The notes: a model not told the origin generated them from the letters alone. DNA of 64,000 bases from Alicyclobacillus fastidiosus (GCF_026651875.1 NZ_CP104067.1:2852001-2916000); one strand, 5' to 3'. Positions 41,397 to 51,483 are shown, numbered from the stretch's first letter. Made by a program: numbers and translations.

Positions 41397-42569
41397 ATGT
41401 CAGAGGATTTACGCGAAATGCTGACCGACGGCGCCGTGCACGAAGGTGATCTCGTGTCGGGCGAAGTGACAGCCGTTGACGATAGCGGGGTGACGGTCGC
41501 ACTTTCTCACGGCTTTGAGGGCCATATCTCGCCTCAGGAACTATCTGCACTACCTGGCACCGAACCGGCGCAGGTGCTTGCTGTGGGCGACAATGTGACA
41601 GCCGTCGTAGTGAAGGTGGACATGGAATCCGGACAAGTTACGCTGTCGAAGCGCCGCGCGCAACAGTCCGAAGCTTGGAATCGCATGCAAGCACTGCTTG
41701 ACAGCGGGGAAACGTTCGAAATCGAGGTGCGGGACGTCGTTAAGGGCGGTCTTGTCGCTGATGTCGGCGTTCGCGCATTCATTCCCGCTTCCCTGGTCGA
41801 CCGCCGCTTTGTCGAAGACCTGAACCAGTTCAAGGGCCAAACGCTTCGCGTGAAAGTCGTTGAACTGGATGCGGAAAAGAACAAACTCATTTTGTCGCGT
41901 CGGGCTGTCCTCGAAGAGGAACAAGAAAACCTTGCGCATGAACTGATGGATAAGCTCGAGCCAGGTCAAATTGTGGAAGGTGTCGTTCAACGCCTCACCG
42001 ATTTTGGTGCGTTTGTTGATGTCGGTGGTGCGGACGGCTTGGTTCACATCTCTGAACTGTCGTACAGCCATGTCGACCATCCTTCAGACGTCGTGAAGGA
42101 AGGGGACCACGTGAAGGTTCGCGTTCTCCGCGTAGATCCGAATGCTGGTCGCATTTCCCTCTCGATGAAGGCGGCACAACCTGAACCTTGGGAACAATAT
42201 GCAACACAGTATCACGCGGGTGATGTGGTTCAGGGCGTCGTCAAGCGCGTCGTGGATTTCGGTGCGTTTGTTGAACTCCAACCTGGCCTCGAAGGTCTGG
42301 TTCACGTATCGCAAATCTCCAATGAACACGTCGCGCACGCGTCCGACGTATTGCAACCAGGACAAGAGGTCACGGTACACATTTTGAGCGTGGAACCCGA
42401 CCGCCGTCGCATTTCCCTCTCGATGAAGGAACCGGGTGCACCGTCGAACGAGGGTACCTCGAATCGTCGTCGCGAACCACGTCGTCAACCAGAGCGTCAA
42501 ATTGAGGCGCCGTCTTCTGGAACCGGCGCGACGCTCGGCGATTTGTTTGGGGACTTGTTCAAGAAATAA
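41397..42569 (+). CDS. ypfD: S1-domain RNA-binding protein (RpsA/YpfD-like)
   Basis: 390 residues with four S1 RNA-binding domains, at about 15-85, 100-170, 187-255 and 272-340. The last two contain the textbook pattern VVQRLTDFGAFVDVGGADGL with LVHISELS. The C-terminal tail is basic and disordered. In Bacillus this gene encodes a non-essential relative of ribosomal protein S1 with fewer domains than E. coli S1 (six). AGGAGG precedes ATG 41397. A strong terminator follows. Confidence 0.9.
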   Translation: MSEDLREMLTDGAVHEGDLVSGEVTAVDDSGVTVALSHGFEGHISPQELSALPGTEPAQVLAVGDNVTAVVVKVDMESGQVTLSKRRAQQSEAWNRMQALLDSGETFEIEVRDVVKGGLVADVGVRAFIPASLVDRRFVEDLNQFKGQTLRVKVVELDAEKNKLILSRRAVLEEEQENLAHELMDKLEPGQIVEGVVQRLTDFGAFVDVGGADGLVHISELSYSHVDHPSDVVKEGDHVKVRVLRVDPNAGRISLSMKAAQPEPWEQYATQYHAGDVVQGVVKRVVDFGAFVELQPGLEGLVHVSQISNEHVAHASDVLQPGQEVTVHILSVEPDRRRISLSMKEPGAPSNEGTSNRRREPRRQPERQIEAPSSGTGATLGDLFGDLFKK

Positions 42570-42590
42570 GAAGCATCACGCGAGAAAAAA

Positions 42591-42640
42591 GGCCATCTCG
42601 ACGTTCACCACTTGGTGTGCGTCGAGATGGCCCATTTTTT
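42591..42640 (+). terminator. Terminator of the cmk-ypfD cluster
   Basis: Perfect 13-bp stem GGCCATCTCGACG with CGTCGAGATGGCC, followed by CATTTTTTT. Confidence 0.85.
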
Positions 42641-42713
42641 TATCATCCTCGCATCCCGCTGTGCACTGTATAATCTACGTCGGCATCCATATACTTCCAG
42701 TGGAGGTGCGTCC

Positions 42714-43274
42714 ATGAATCTACAGGCGTCGCTCACGTGTTGTGCCATTCTCCTCGTCTTGCCCCGGAGTGGGTTCAACACATCTGTTCGTGCAGTCGTG
42801 ACGTGTCTCTTACTATTTACGCTGTTATCCACAACGCTACTCGAATCGGTGGTGGCCATCCCTGTGCTCGTCGCCGTGACATGCGTCGTGGCCGCGTTGC
42901 ACCTGACGTCGCAACCCAGGTGGTGGGTCTGCTGGCGAACCGTTGCGGTCGGCGCGGTCGCATCCTTCTTCCAACATCGAATGGACATCGTGTATCCTTT
43001 CCATCGCCTGTATTCCATTCCGTTTGAGTGGGTGGAAATCTTAATGGTTGGACTGGCGCTCCTTTGTTTGACCGACGACATTGCGCAAGTTTGGGCGGCG
43101 TGGGCGGTTTTCTATCTGGGGTGGGCGCTTCTGGATGAACCTGTTGTCGGCGTGTATCAAGCTATTCACCGAATCAATTGGTTCTGGGAAGGGGAGCTTC
43201 TACTGCAATCCTTTTGGCTGTTCAAAGGCATCTATCTTCGATGGTATGCGAAGAATACACGCAAAATTGTATAA
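42714..43274 (+). CDS. Unknown membrane protein (position of YphA)
   Basis: 186 residues, five or six hydrophobic segments (for example LLLFTLLSTTLLESVVAIPV and MVGLALLCLTD). Lies between ypfD and the DUF512 gene, where B. subtilis has the unrelated-looking membrane protein gene yphA; orthology is a guess from position. ATG 42714 has TGGAGGTG before it; the frame extends upstream without a site. Confidence 0.6.
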   Translation: MNLQASLTCCAILLVLPRSGFNTSVRAVVTCLLLFTLLSTTLLESVVAIPVLVAVTCVVAALHLTSQPRWWVCWRTVAVGAVASFFQHRMDIVYPFHRLYSIPFEWVEILMVGLALLCLTDDIAQVWAAWAVFYLGWALLDEPVVGVYQAIHRINWFWEGELLLQSFWLFKGIYLRWYAKNTRKIV

Positions 43275-43344
43275 TTTGACGCAGAGAGGTCTATATCGCA
43301 TAATGTCGAGATGTATGTAAAGATCAGTCAGGAGGCAAATTCTC

Positions 43345-44715
43345 ATGCCAAAAATTAAAGAAGTGAAGCCCGGCTCTTTGGCAGAGGAACTAGATCTGCA
43401 GCCTGGTGACGAACTAGTCAGCATCAATGGGACGACCATTAACGATATTGTGGACCTGCAATTTGCACTGGCCGACGAGACGATTGACATGGAAGTCAAG
43501 CGAGTCAACGGGGAGACCTGGCAAATTGAAGTGGATAAGGACTACGACGAGGGACTTGGCGTCGAATGGGAGCACCCCACGGTCGATAGGGTTCACTTGT
43601 GCCACAACAAATGCGTCTTCTGTTTCGTCGACCAAATACCTGGTCAGATGCGCAAGACGCTCAACGTCCGTGACGACGATTACCGCCTATCGTTTCTTCA
43701 CGGCAATTTCGTCACGCTGACCAACCTGAAAGAGGGCGAACTCGAACGGATCGTCCGACTCAAGATGTCGCCACTCAACATCTCGGTTCACGCGACCAAT
43801 CCGGAGTTACGCATACGGATGGTCGGGAATAAGAAGTCTGGCGAAATTCTCAACCAAATTGCGTACTTAGCCGAGAATGGAATTGAGATGAACACACAAA
43901 TTGTGCTCTGTCCGGAATGGAACGACGGGGAGGAGCTCGACCGCACGATTCGCGAGTTGGCGCCTTTTTATCCGGCGGTTCGGACACTATCGGTCGTTCC
44001 GGTAGGATTGACCAAGCACCGTCGCGGACTTCACAAACTTCGCGGATGTACACCTGAGGAAGCGAAGACCATCGTGCGCCAGATTCGCGCATGGCAGGAT
44101 AAGTTGCGCCCGAGCCTAAGGTCTTCCTTCGTGCACGCGGCGGACGAGTTTTATGTTTTGGCCGATGAGCCGGTGCCTCCAAGTGATTACTACGATGACT
44201 TTTCGCAGACGGAAAATGGTGTGGGCGTGATTCGGACGTTTTTGGATGAAATGGACGAGGCGTTCCCAAGAGCTCCAAAAGAGCTTTCGACGCCGCGGCG
44301 TAAAGTCGGTGTGGTCACGAGTGTGTCCGCAGAGAAGACGATTCGCGAATCGATGGCGCGCCTGGATGGCGTACACGGATTGCACTATGAGGTATTTCCT
44401 ATCGTCAACCGGTTTTACGGGAACAACGTTTCTGTCGCAGGCTTGTTGACCGGGACGGATATCATCCAGCAGCTAGCCGGAAAGGTCGCCCACCTCGATA
44501 CGATATTGGTGCCAGACATCATGCTGAAAGACGATGACGACGTATGTCTGGATGACTATCGCGTCGCGGACATTGAACGCGCTCTGAAGACGGATATCAC
44601 GGTCGTCCCAGCTACGGGGACAGGACTCGTGTTCGGAACGTTGGGGTATACTCAAACCCTACCTCCTCGCAGGCGGTATGAGGCCACGTTGCGGTCCGTC
44701 GCACGAGCTCAGTGA
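43345..44715 (+). CDS. DUF512 radical-SAM/PDZ protein
   Basis: 456 residues. PDZ-like domain at the N-terminus (about 1-65; VKPGSLAEELDLQPGDEL). A CxxxCxxC iron-sulfur motif, Cys86, Cys90 and Cys93, lies in HLCHNKCVFCFVDQIPG, typical of radical SAM enzymes. The C-terminal DUF512 domain (GVVTSVSAEKTI, VAGLLTGTDII) follows. The family is widespread in Bacillota next to der, but its reaction is unknown to me. AGGAGG before ATG 43345. Confidence 0.85.
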   Translation: MPKIKEVKPGSLAEELDLQPGDELVSINGTTINDIVDLQFALADETIDMEVKRVNGETWQIEVDKDYDEGLGVEWEHPTVDRVHLCHNKCVFCFVDQIPGQMRKTLNVRDDDYRLSFLHGNFVTLTNLKEGELERIVRLKMSPLNISVHATNPELRIRMVGNKKSGEILNQIAYLAENGIEMNTQIVLCPEWNDGEELDRTIRELAPFYPAVRTLSVVPVGLTKHRRGLHKLRGCTPEEAKTIVRQIRAWQDKLRPSLRSSFVHAADEFYVLADEPVPPSDYYDDFSQTENGVGVIRTFLDEMDEAFPRAPKELSTPRRKVGVVTSVSAEKTIRESMARLDGVHGLHYEVFPIVNRFYGNNVSVAGLLTGTDIIQQLAGKVAHLDTILVPDIMLKDDDDVCLDDYRVADIERALKTDITVVPATGTGLVFGTLGYTQTLPPRRRYEATLRSVARAQ

Positions 44716-44758
44716 TTGATCAGAATCGAGCATTTTCAGATAAAGGGGAACGTCATCC

Positions 44759-46087
44759 ATGGCTACACCTGTCGTCGCGATTGTCGGTCGCGCAAACGTG
44801 GGGAAATCGACATTGTTTAATCGCATCATTGGGGAACGTCTGTCCATAGTGGAGGACGTGCCCGGTGTGACACGGGATCGCTTGTATTCGACAGGCGACT
44901 GGAATGGCGTGACATTCCACTTGATAGATACCGGTGGGATCGAGATGGACGAGACGGATGAGATGGAAAACCTCATCCGGGTTCAAGCTCAACTCGCGAT
45001 TGACGAGGCAGATGTCATTCTCTTCCTCGTCGATGGCAAGGCTGGTCTGACGGTACAGGACGAGTACGTCGCCGAGTTTCTGCGCCGTTCCAAGAAGCCT
45101 GTCGTGTTAGGCGTGAACAAGCTCGATCACTTTTCACACCACGCACAGAGTTATGAATTCTACTCCCTCGGCTTTGGTGAGCCGATTCCGCTGTCTGCGG
45201 AACACGGGACGGGTACGGGTGACGTGCTCGACGCAATCGTCGATCTCGCCCCGAAAGCGGAGCCCGAAGAAATCGACGAGGACGCCATTCGCATCGCGTT
45301 TATTGGCCGGCCAAACGTCGGAAAATCGAGTCTCGTCAACCGTTTGGTCGGTGAAAACCGCGTGATGGTCAGCGATGTCGCTGGCACGACGCGGGATGCC
45401 ATCGATACCCCACTGGAATTCGAGGGTCAGAAGTACGTGCTCGTGGATACCGCAGGTGTCCGTCGCCGCGGTAAGGTCTATGAAAATATCGAGCGATATA
45501 GCGTACTGCGGGCTATGCGCGCAATTGAGCGCGCGGATGTGTGTTTCGTCGTGATCGATGGCAAGCGCGGAATCGCTGAGCAGGATAAAAAGGTGGCCGG
45601 GTATGCATTGGACGCCGGATGTGCCACCGGTTTTCTCGTCAACAAGTGGGACATAGTTGACAAAGACGACAAGACAGCGCATCGTTTTGAGGAGGAGATT
45701 CGCAGTCATTTTCCGTTTATGCGTTGGGCTCCGATTCTGTTCGTGTCGGCGTTGACCGGTCAGCGAGTGACCAAGGTTCTCAACATCGCGAAAGAAATTG
45801 CGGAAAATCACGTGATGCGGGTTCAAACGTCTGCGCTTAACCGGGTTTTGGCAGACGCACAGATTTCCGTAGCTCCACCGTCGACAAAAGGACGCAAGCT
45901 GAAGCTATATTATGGCACGCAGGCTTCCGTGAAACCACCGACCTTTATCATTTTTGTCAATGACGAGGAGCTATCTCACTTTTCCTATGAGCGATACCTC
46001 GAAAACCAGCTTCGGGAGTCGTTCGGATTTGTGGGGACGCCAATTCGGATCCGAATGCGAACTCGCTCTCAGACGTCTGAGGATTAA
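44759..46087 (+). CDS. der: Ribosome biogenesis GTPase Der
   Basis: Essential 50S assembly factor with two GTPase domains. 442 residues. First P-loop GRANVGKST at 10-18, second GRPNVGKSS near 182; G3 motifs DTGG and DTAG; G4 motifs NKLD and NKWD. The KH-like C-terminal domain (about 350-440) includes VAPPSTKGRKLKLYYGTQ. Start ATG 44759 follows AAAGGGG. Position before plsY-gpsA-spoIVA matches Bacillus. Confidence 0.96.
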   Translation: MATPVVAIVGRANVGKSTLFNRIIGERLSIVEDVPGVTRDRLYSTGDWNGVTFHLIDTGGIEMDETDEMENLIRVQAQLAIDEADVILFLVDGKAGLTVQDEYVAEFLRRSKKPVVLGVNKLDHFSHHAQSYEFYSLGFGEPIPLSAEHGTGTGDVLDAIVDLAPKAEPEEIDEDAIRIAFIGRPNVGKSSLVNRLVGENRVMVSDVAGTTRDAIDTPLEFEGQKYVLVDTAGVRRRGKVYENIERYSVLRAMRAIERADVCFVVIDGKRGIAEQDKKVAGYALDAGCATGFLVNKWDIVDKDDKTAHRFEEEIRSHFPFMRWAPILFVSALTGQRVTKVLNIAKEIAENHVMRVQTSALNRVLADAQISVAPPSTKGRKLKLYYGTQASVKPPTFIIFVNDEELSHFSYERYLENQLRESFGFVGTPIRIRMRTRSQTSED

Positions 46088-46120
46088 GACGAATGCCTGG
46101 GCATTATGGGGGATGAAAAC

Positions 46121-46738
46121 GTGATCGTATTGTGGAGTATCTTGGGCATCGTCATTGCCTATCTCATCGGATCGATTTCCACGTCGACGATTGTCGTTCG
46201 GCTAGTTTCCGGGAAAGACATCCGACACCACGGCAGTGGGAACGCTGGAGCGACCAATACACTGCGCATGTTGGGGACGAAGTGGGGCATCGCAGTACTG
46301 GTTGTGGACGCATTGAAGGGCATGATCGCGCTGTGGGTCGTGTACGGACTGGCACATGCCAACCCCGTCGCACTCGCACTCAGCGCCATCGCGGTTGTGA
46401 TGGGTCACAATTGGCCGATTTTCTTCGGCTTCCGCGGCGGTAAAGGCATCGCGACGACTATCGGGGTCCTCTTGTGGATGGCACCTCTGATGACCATCAT
46501 CGCAGGCATCCTATGTCTCATTGTCATTGCGCTCACGCGGTACGTCTCGCTAGGCTCTTTGATTTTGACCATTCTCATCCCGATTCTTCTAGGCGTCTTC
46601 GTACCCTCGCACGAATCGGCTCTATGGGCGTCGATTGTGCTGGCCTTGCTGTCCATCTATCGCCATCGCGAGAACGTAGTTCGTCTGTTGAACGGAAAAG
46701 AACGTAAACTTTTCGACAAAACGAGTGATCACTTTTGA
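46121..46738 (+). CDS. plsY: Acyl-phosphate:glycerol-3-phosphate acyltransferase PlsY
   Basis: Membrane enzyme transferring the first acyl chain to glycerol-3-phosphate. 205 residues with about five membrane segments. The three conserved motifs are visible: AYLIGSIST, then GSGNAGATNTLR, and FFGFRGGKGIATT; HNWPIF lies just before the last. GTG 46121 has GGGGG eight bases before and gives the family N-terminus; ATG 46106 overlaps that site. The stop overlaps the gpsA start (TTGA). Confidence 0.93.
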   Translation: MIVLWSILGIVIAYLIGSISTSTIVVRLVSGKDIRHHGSGNAGATNTLRMLGTKWGIAVLVVDALKGMIALWVVYGLAHANPVALALSAIAVVMGHNWPIFFGFRGGKGIATTIGVLLWMAPLMTIIAGILCLIVIALTRYVSLGSLILTILIPILLGVFVPSHESALWASIVLALLSIYRHRENVVRLLNGKERKLFDKTSDHF

Positions 46739-47775
46739 AAGCGACCGTATTAGGTGCTGGAAGTTGGGGAACGGCGCTCGCGAACATCCTGTCGCACAAT
46801 GGACATGAGACGACGATATGGGGTCGCGACAGCAGTGTTGTACGAGCCATCAATTCGAATCACGTGAACGCGCACTATCTCCCGGATGCGGAACTTTCGT
46901 CGTCGTTGGTTGCAACGGACGACCTGGAAGCCGCTCTGTCAGGCGCCGACTTGGTGCTCTTGTCTGTTCCGTCTCGTGCGTTGCCCGAATTACTACAGAG
47001 AGCACTGCCGCACATTCCGAAGCAATCGCTCGTCGCACACGCGGTCAAGGGCTTTATTCGACCTGACAACCGCAGGGTGAGTGAATACATAGGTACGATG
47101 TTGACCGACGCGGACAGACGACTCGCAGTCGTATCCGGTCCCTCACACGCGGAAGAGGTGGTTCGTGAGGTTCCGACGACCGTAGTCGTCGCGAGCCGGA
47201 GTCAATCTACGGCCGAGGCGGTTCAAGATGCCTTCATGAACGCCGCCTTTCGGGTGTACACCCAGGCAGATATCGTTGGTGTGGAACTCGGCGGCACCTT
47301 AAAGAACATCATTGCCCTGGGCGTCGGCCTGGCGGATGGCTTAGGGCTTGGGGACAATACGAAGGCTGCGCTCATGACGCGAGGTTTAGCGGAGATGACG
47401 CGTCTTGGCATAGCGCTAGGGGCGTCCCCATTGACCTTTTCGGGACTCGCCGGGATTGGCGACTTAATCGTCACGTGCACGAGTGCGCACAGCCGGAACT
47501 TTCGCGCCGGCCGCCTGTTGGCGGTTGGTTTATCGCTGGAAGAGACACTCGCCAAGATCGGGATGGCCGTGGAAGGCGTCGGAACCACGTTCGCGGCCGC
47601 GCAGCTTGCTAACGATTTGGGCGTAGAAATGCCGATCACCCGCGCCCTTCAACAGGTACTCGAGGGGACCTGTCCGCCAACCGAGGCCGTGACGAACCTC
47701 ATGCAGCGGGACAAGAACCACGAGATGGAGGATGTTGGCCAGTCGGTCATCGCTCAGACGTGGGAGCTCATGTGA
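46735..47775 (+). CDS. gpsA: Glycerol-3-phosphate dehydrogenase [NAD(P)+]
   Basis: Makes sn-glycerol-3-phosphate from DHAP for phospholipids. 346 residues. Rossmann motif VLGAGSWGTALA at 5-16; VSGPSHAEEV; the catalytic Lys in ELGGTLKNIIALG; and TFSGLAGIGDLIVTC with SRNFRAG. The TTG start overlaps the plsY stop, so plsY supply and substrate use are translated together. Confidence 0.96.
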   Translation: MKATVLGAGSWGTALANILSHNGHETTIWGRDSSVVRAINSNHVNAHYLPDAELSSSLVATDDLEAALSGADLVLLSVPSRALPELLQRALPHIPKQSLVAHAVKGFIRPDNRRVSEYIGTMLTDADRRLAVVSGPSHAEEVVREVPTTVVVASRSQSTAEAVQDAFMNAAFRVYTQADIVGVELGGTLKNIIALGVGLADGLGLGDNTKAALMTRGLAEMTRLGIALGASPLTFSGLAGIGDLIVTCTSAHSRNFRAGRLLAVGLSLEETLAKIGMAVEGVGTTFAAAQLANDLGVEMPITRALQQVLEGTCPPTEAVTNLMQRDKNHEMEDVGQSVIAQTWELM

Positions 47776-47867
47776 TCCTTGGCGTAGCGATCGCTTGGTA
47801 AATGTTTGTCCATTTGTTAAACTGATGTCGGAGAAGTGGCTCCAGTCTCATTACCGGGAGGATCACG

Positions 47868-48251
47868 ATGAGCAACGTTCCAAGTACTCTGAAATACTCC
47901 AAAGAACATGAGTGGGTGCGCGTTGAAGGCAATCGTGCGTATATCGGCATTACGGATTTCGCACAGGACGAGCTCGGCGATATCGTGTATGTGGAATTGC
48001 CTGAGGTGGGGTCTCAACTGACGGTGAACGAGACGTTTGGTACGGTCGAATCCGTTAAGACGGTTTCGGATTTGTTTGCACCTGTCAGCGGCCGGGTGGT
48101 CGAGGTGAACGCGAATCTCGAGGACGCACCGGAGCGGGTCAACACGAGTCCTTATGAGGACGGATGGATGATTGTTGTAGAGTTGCAAGACGAGAGTGAA
48201 CTTAGTGCGTTGTTGGACTCATCACAGTATCAGCAACATGTGAACGAATAA
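47868..48251 (+). CDS. gcvH: Glycine cleavage system H protein
   Basis: 127-residue lipoyl carrier; lipoylated Lys64 in [18 protein letters not shown], with [15 protein letters not shown] upstream. Shuttles the aminomethyl group in glycine cleavage and in many Bacillota also donates lipoyl groups to other complexes. GGGAGG precedes ATG 47868. It stands alone; no gcvT or gcvP gene is in the window. Confidence 0.95.
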   Translation: MSNVPSTLKYSKEHEWVRVEGNRAYIGITDFAQDELGDIVYVELPEVGSQLTVNETFGTVESVKTVSDLFAPVSGRVVEVNANLEDAPERVNTSPYEDGWMIVVELQDESELSALLDSSQYQQHVNE

Positions 48252-48266
48252 TTTCTTTTGCTCGAT

Positions 48267-48314
48267 GAGCTGTCCTGACACCATCAGACGATGGGGCGGG
48301 GCAGCTCTTTTTTT
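48267..48314 (+). terminator. Terminator of gcvH
   Basis: GAGCTG pairs with CAGCTC around an imperfect stem, followed by eight T. Confidence 0.65.
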
Positions 48315-48516
48315 GTTCCGCGTTCTACTTCGCTCCCACACGCCGTATATATAGTCAACGTCAGGGACGAGTTGATAAGCAAGCATACCCTGGGGCTCTA
48401 CGCATATATTTTCTACTGTCCACCGACACCGGGACAGTCTACGGGGATTGTCAGTGGGCCGGGGCAAGACATGCGTACGTAGCAGTCTACGCCGGTCATC
48501 TTGAGGAGGGAGAAGC

Positions 48517-49995
48517 GTGGAAAAATTCGACGTCTTTAAGGACATTGCTGAGCGAACGGGGGGCGACATCTACCTCGGCGTGGTCGGCCCCGTGCGCACT
48601 GGCAAGTCGACCTTTATTAAAAAGTTTATGGAACTCATCGTTCTTCCAAACATTAAGGATGAGTCCGAACGGGTCCGCGCCACGGATGAGCTGCCACAGA
48701 GCGCCGCAGGGCGCACCATCATGACGACCGAACCGAAGTTTATTCCGAACCAGGCTGTTGAGGTAGGCGTGGCAGAAGGACTGGACGTCAATATCCGCAT
48801 TGTCGACTGTGTGGGATACGCCGTGCAGGGCGCTAGGGGATATGAGGACGAAACGGGTCCCCGGATGGTGACAACGCCGTGGTTCGACGAACCGGTCGCC
48901 TTTCAAGAGGCGGCGGAAATCGGCACGCGTAAAGTCATCGCCGACCATTCTACGATCGGCGTCGTCGTCACAACGGACGGCAGTGTGGCGGAAATTCCTC
49001 GCGAAGGATATGTCGATGCTGAGGAGCGGGTGGTCGAAGAGTTAAAAGAACTCGGCAAACCATTCGTCATCATCGTCAACTCGGTCAACCCAGAGCATCC
49101 TCGCGCCCAAGACCTGCGCGACGAACTGATGACCAAGTACGACGTGCCTGTGATTGCACTTTCGTGCGCAACCGTCACAACGCATGAAATCAACTACGTT
49201 CTGCGGGAAGCCTTGTACGAATTCCCGGTCAAGGAAGTCAACGTGAACCTCCCGAACTGGGTGATGGTGCTCGACGACGAACATTGGCTCCGGCAGGAAT
49301 TCCATAACTCGGTGCGCGACACGATTCAAGATATCCGACGCATTCGCGACATTGACCGCATCGTGGCTCAGTTCTCCGACTACGAGTTCGTGTCGAATGC
49401 GGGCTTGTCGCACATGGATATGGGGCAGGGTATCGCCGTTATCGATCTCGACGCGCCCGATGAGTTGTACGACCGCGTGTTGACGGAGGTCGTGGGCGTC
49501 CAGATCACGGGCCGCGACCAATTGCTTCGCATGATGAAGGAGTTCACCTACGCGAAGCACGAGTACGACAAAGTGTCAGAAGCCCTGCGCATGGTGAAGC
49601 TAACCGGCTATGGAATTGCGCCGCCCGCACTCGAAGAGATGACACTCGACGAGCCGGAACTGATAAAACAGGGTTCACGCTTCGGCGTGCGCCTGAAGGC
49701 AACTGCACCTTCCATCCACATGATCCGCGTCGATGTGGAAAGCGAGTTCGCCCCAATCGTCGGCACGGAAAAGCAATCGGAGGAACTGGTTCGCTATTTG
49801 ATGCAAGACTTCGAGAAGGATCCACTGAAGATCTGGGAGAGCGACATCTTCGGAAAGTCGCTTGCGGCGATTGTTCGAGAAGGCATTTCCGCCAAGCTTT
49901 CACTGATGCCGGAAAACGCACAATTCAAGCTTAAAGAAACCTTGCAGCGGATTATCAATGAGGGCAGTGGTGGGCTTATCGCCATCATCCTGTAA
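48517..49995 (+). CDS. spoIVA: Stage IV sporulation protein A
   Basis: ATPase that polymerises on the forespore surface to form the basement layer of the spore coat. 492 residues. The TRAFAC-type Walker A GPVRTGKST is at 24-32, the DCVGYAVQGARG region follows, and the long C-terminal multimerisation domain ends in a hydrophobic GSGGLIAIIL. GTG 48517 has GGAGGG before it. One of the clearest markers that the organism sporulates. Confidence 0.97.
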   Translation: MEKFDVFKDIAERTGGDIYLGVVGPVRTGKSTFIKKFMELIVLPNIKDESERVRATDELPQSAAGRTIMTTEPKFIPNQAVEVGVAEGLDVNIRIVDCVGYAVQGARGYEDETGPRMVTTPWFDEPVAFQEAAEIGTRKVIADHSTIGVVVTTDGSVAEIPREGYVDAEERVVEELKELGKPFVIIVNSVNPEHPRAQDLRDELMTKYDVPVIALSCATVTTHEINYVLREALYEFPVKEVNVNLPNWVMVLDDEHWLRQEFHNSVRDTIQDIRRIRDIDRIVAQFSDYEFVSNAGLSHMDMGQGIAVIDLDAPDELYDRVLTEVVGVQITGRDQLLRMMKEFTYAKHEYDKVSEALRMVKLTGYGIAPPALEEMTLDEPELIKQGSRFGVRLKATAPSIHMIRVDVESEFAPIVGTEKQSEELVRYLMQDFEKDPLKIWESDIFGKSLAAIVREGISAKLSLMPENAQFKLKETLQRIINEGSGGLIAIIL

Positions 49996-50001
49996 TCCCG
50001 A

Positions 50002-50062
50002 AGAGACGGGGCCATCCTCGAGCGTCGGCGACGACCAAGGGATGGCCTCTGTCCCGATTTTA
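50002..50062 (+). terminator. Terminator of spoIVA
   Basis: GGGGCCATCC pairs with GGATGGCCTC around a 28-base loop region, with outer GGGA/TCCC pairing and TTTT after it. Confidence 0.6.
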
Positions 50063-50279
50063 GGGGCGCCCGCGGTGCGACAACGGTATCTGGAGATTTT
50101 GTAAACGGGCGTCATGAAAACTATCTTTACTCGATTCAGAAGTAAGTCTTTGAAATTGAATATATTTTACTTGCAGAGTAACGCATTTAGGTGATATTAT
50201 TGTTGAGCACCGAGCGAGGGAATCTGTTTCGGTTGCTCCTTTAATGGCGATATGATTATTCATCTTGCGCCGTCAATAG

Positions 50280-50356
50280 CGGGATGTGGCGCAGCCTGGT
50301 AGCGCGCTACCTTGGGGAGGTAGAGGTCCCGGGTTCGAATCCCGGCATTCCGACCA
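50280..50356 (+). tRNA. tRNA-Pro (anticodon GGG)
   Basis: Acceptor stem CGGGATG with CATTCCG, anticodon arm CTACC-TTGGGGA-GGTAG giving GGG, T-arm CCCGG-GTTCGAAT-CCGGG-type. The 3' CCA is encoded (50354-50356). 77 bases. It sits where B. subtilis has hbs (HU protein) between spoIVA and mtrB. Confidence 0.95.
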
Positions 50357-50422
50357 TGAACCAGCGTAAAACACGCTGGTTTTCGCTGTGTTACGGGACT
50401 TTTCTGAATTGGGGTGGACAAA

Positions 50423-50665
50423 GTGGCCGATTCACCTGTGTTAGGGGATTATTTTGTAATCCGAGCGCTCGAAAATGGCGTTCAAGTGATTGGCATGACG
50501 CGTGGTCCCGAGACCAGGTTTCATCACGCGGAGAAGTTGGACAAAAACGAAGTGATGATCGCTCAGTTTACAGAACACACGTCTGCGATGAAGATTCGTG
50601 GGAAAGCTTTACTGTATACGAAGCATGGCCTGATCCGGACGGATGGATCCGACGAAGAAAAGTAA
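50423..50665 (+). CDS. mtrB: Tryptophan RNA-binding attenuation protein (TRAP)
   Basis: Forms an 11-subunit ring that, with tryptophan bound, wraps (G/U)AG repeats in trp leader RNA and causes termination. About 80 residues. The core reads [20 protein letters not shown], then [20 protein letters not shown] and [12 protein letters not shown], very close to B. subtilis MtrB, including the RNA-contacting Lys and Arg. GTG 50423 has GGGGTGG five bases before; GTG 50414 is also possible. No folE (mtrA) precedes it. No trp genes are in the window. Confidence 0.93.
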   Translation: MADSPVLGDYFVIRALENGVQVIGMTRGPETRFHHAEKLDKNEVMIAQFTEHTSAMKIRGKALLYTKHGLIRTDGSDEEK

Positions 50666-50743
50666 GTGGCCACGTTTTGTGATATACTCACAGAAGCGGT
50701 GTCGACGATGAACGGCGGGAATACATAAGGAGATGACACAGGC

Positions 50744-51481
50744 TTGACGGATTGCAAGGAGAGCTTATTGAGACGTGTAGAACGTCTGGCACAGAGACAT
50801 ATGCAGCACGAGTATTTGCTCACAAGCCAAATACGCCAATCCGTCAGTCGCTTTCATTTCGACGTCGGGTACGCAATTCTGTCAGCGGCAGATGTGTCCG
50901 ACTCGGAGATGGAACAGGTGCTTACCGCTGTATTGATACTCGAGCAGGGGCTGTCGATTCATGACGAAGTGGATACCTCTCCTGCAGAAAAGCAAGGACT
51001 TGTTGTACTGGCTGGAGATTACGACAGTAGCAAGTACTATTTTCTACTGGCTCAGCTGAGTGACAGTGCGTTGATGTACGCGCTTTGTGATGCAGTGGCT
51101 CGGGTGAACGAGGCGAAAATGACGATTTCCGTCGATGGGAATCGATTATCATCGCAAGAGTACATGAGACTGATGGGAATCGTGCAAGGGCAGTTGCTTC
51201 ATGCGTTGGCCAATCACTACCTCGGCGAGACTGGATTCTGGACAACGCATATTGAGTCGCTCGTCCAGGCCCATATCGTTCAAAATGAACTGCTTGCACG
51301 GAGAGCACACCACAACTTTACGGTCCGTCAAGCATCCGAGTGGCTGTCCGACTCAATGCAGCGGATGGGGACCATGCCAGCGACTGCTCTCGTCGGCCCC
51401 TTGTATAACTTTTTGGTGGAATACTTTCAGCCTATCCAACGGACGGTTGAGGATCTGAGTTGGGCGGAGGGGAATCGCTAA
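50744..51481 (+). CDS. hepS: Heptaprenyl diphosphate synthase component I
   Basis: Non-catalytic partner of HepT in making the menaquinone side chain. 245 residues, all-helical. The family motif LSIHDEVD is near residue 70, LVVLAGDYDSSKYYFLLAQ follows, and the C-terminal part is variable. TTG 50744 with AAGGAGATG before it. The mtrB-hepS-menG-hepT-ndk order matches B. subtilis, which strengthens a call that rests on a poorly conserved family. Confidence 0.88.
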   Translation: MTDCKESLLRRVERLAQRHMQHEYLLTSQIRQSVSRFHFDVGYAILSAADVSDSEMEQVLTAVLILEQGLSIHDEVDTSPAEKQGLVVLAGDYDSSKYYFLLAQLSDSALMYALCDAVARVNEAKMTISVDGNRLSSQEYMRLMGIVQGQLLHALANHYLGETGFWTTHIESLVQAHIVQNELLARRAHHNFTVRQASEWLSDSMQRMGTMPATALVGPLYNFLVEYFQPIQRTVEDLSWAEGNR

Positions 51482-51483
51482 AG

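Noticed and set aside
50284..50682. 132-residue plus-strand frame
   Set aside because: It starts inside tRNA-Pro and overlaps mtrB in another frame.
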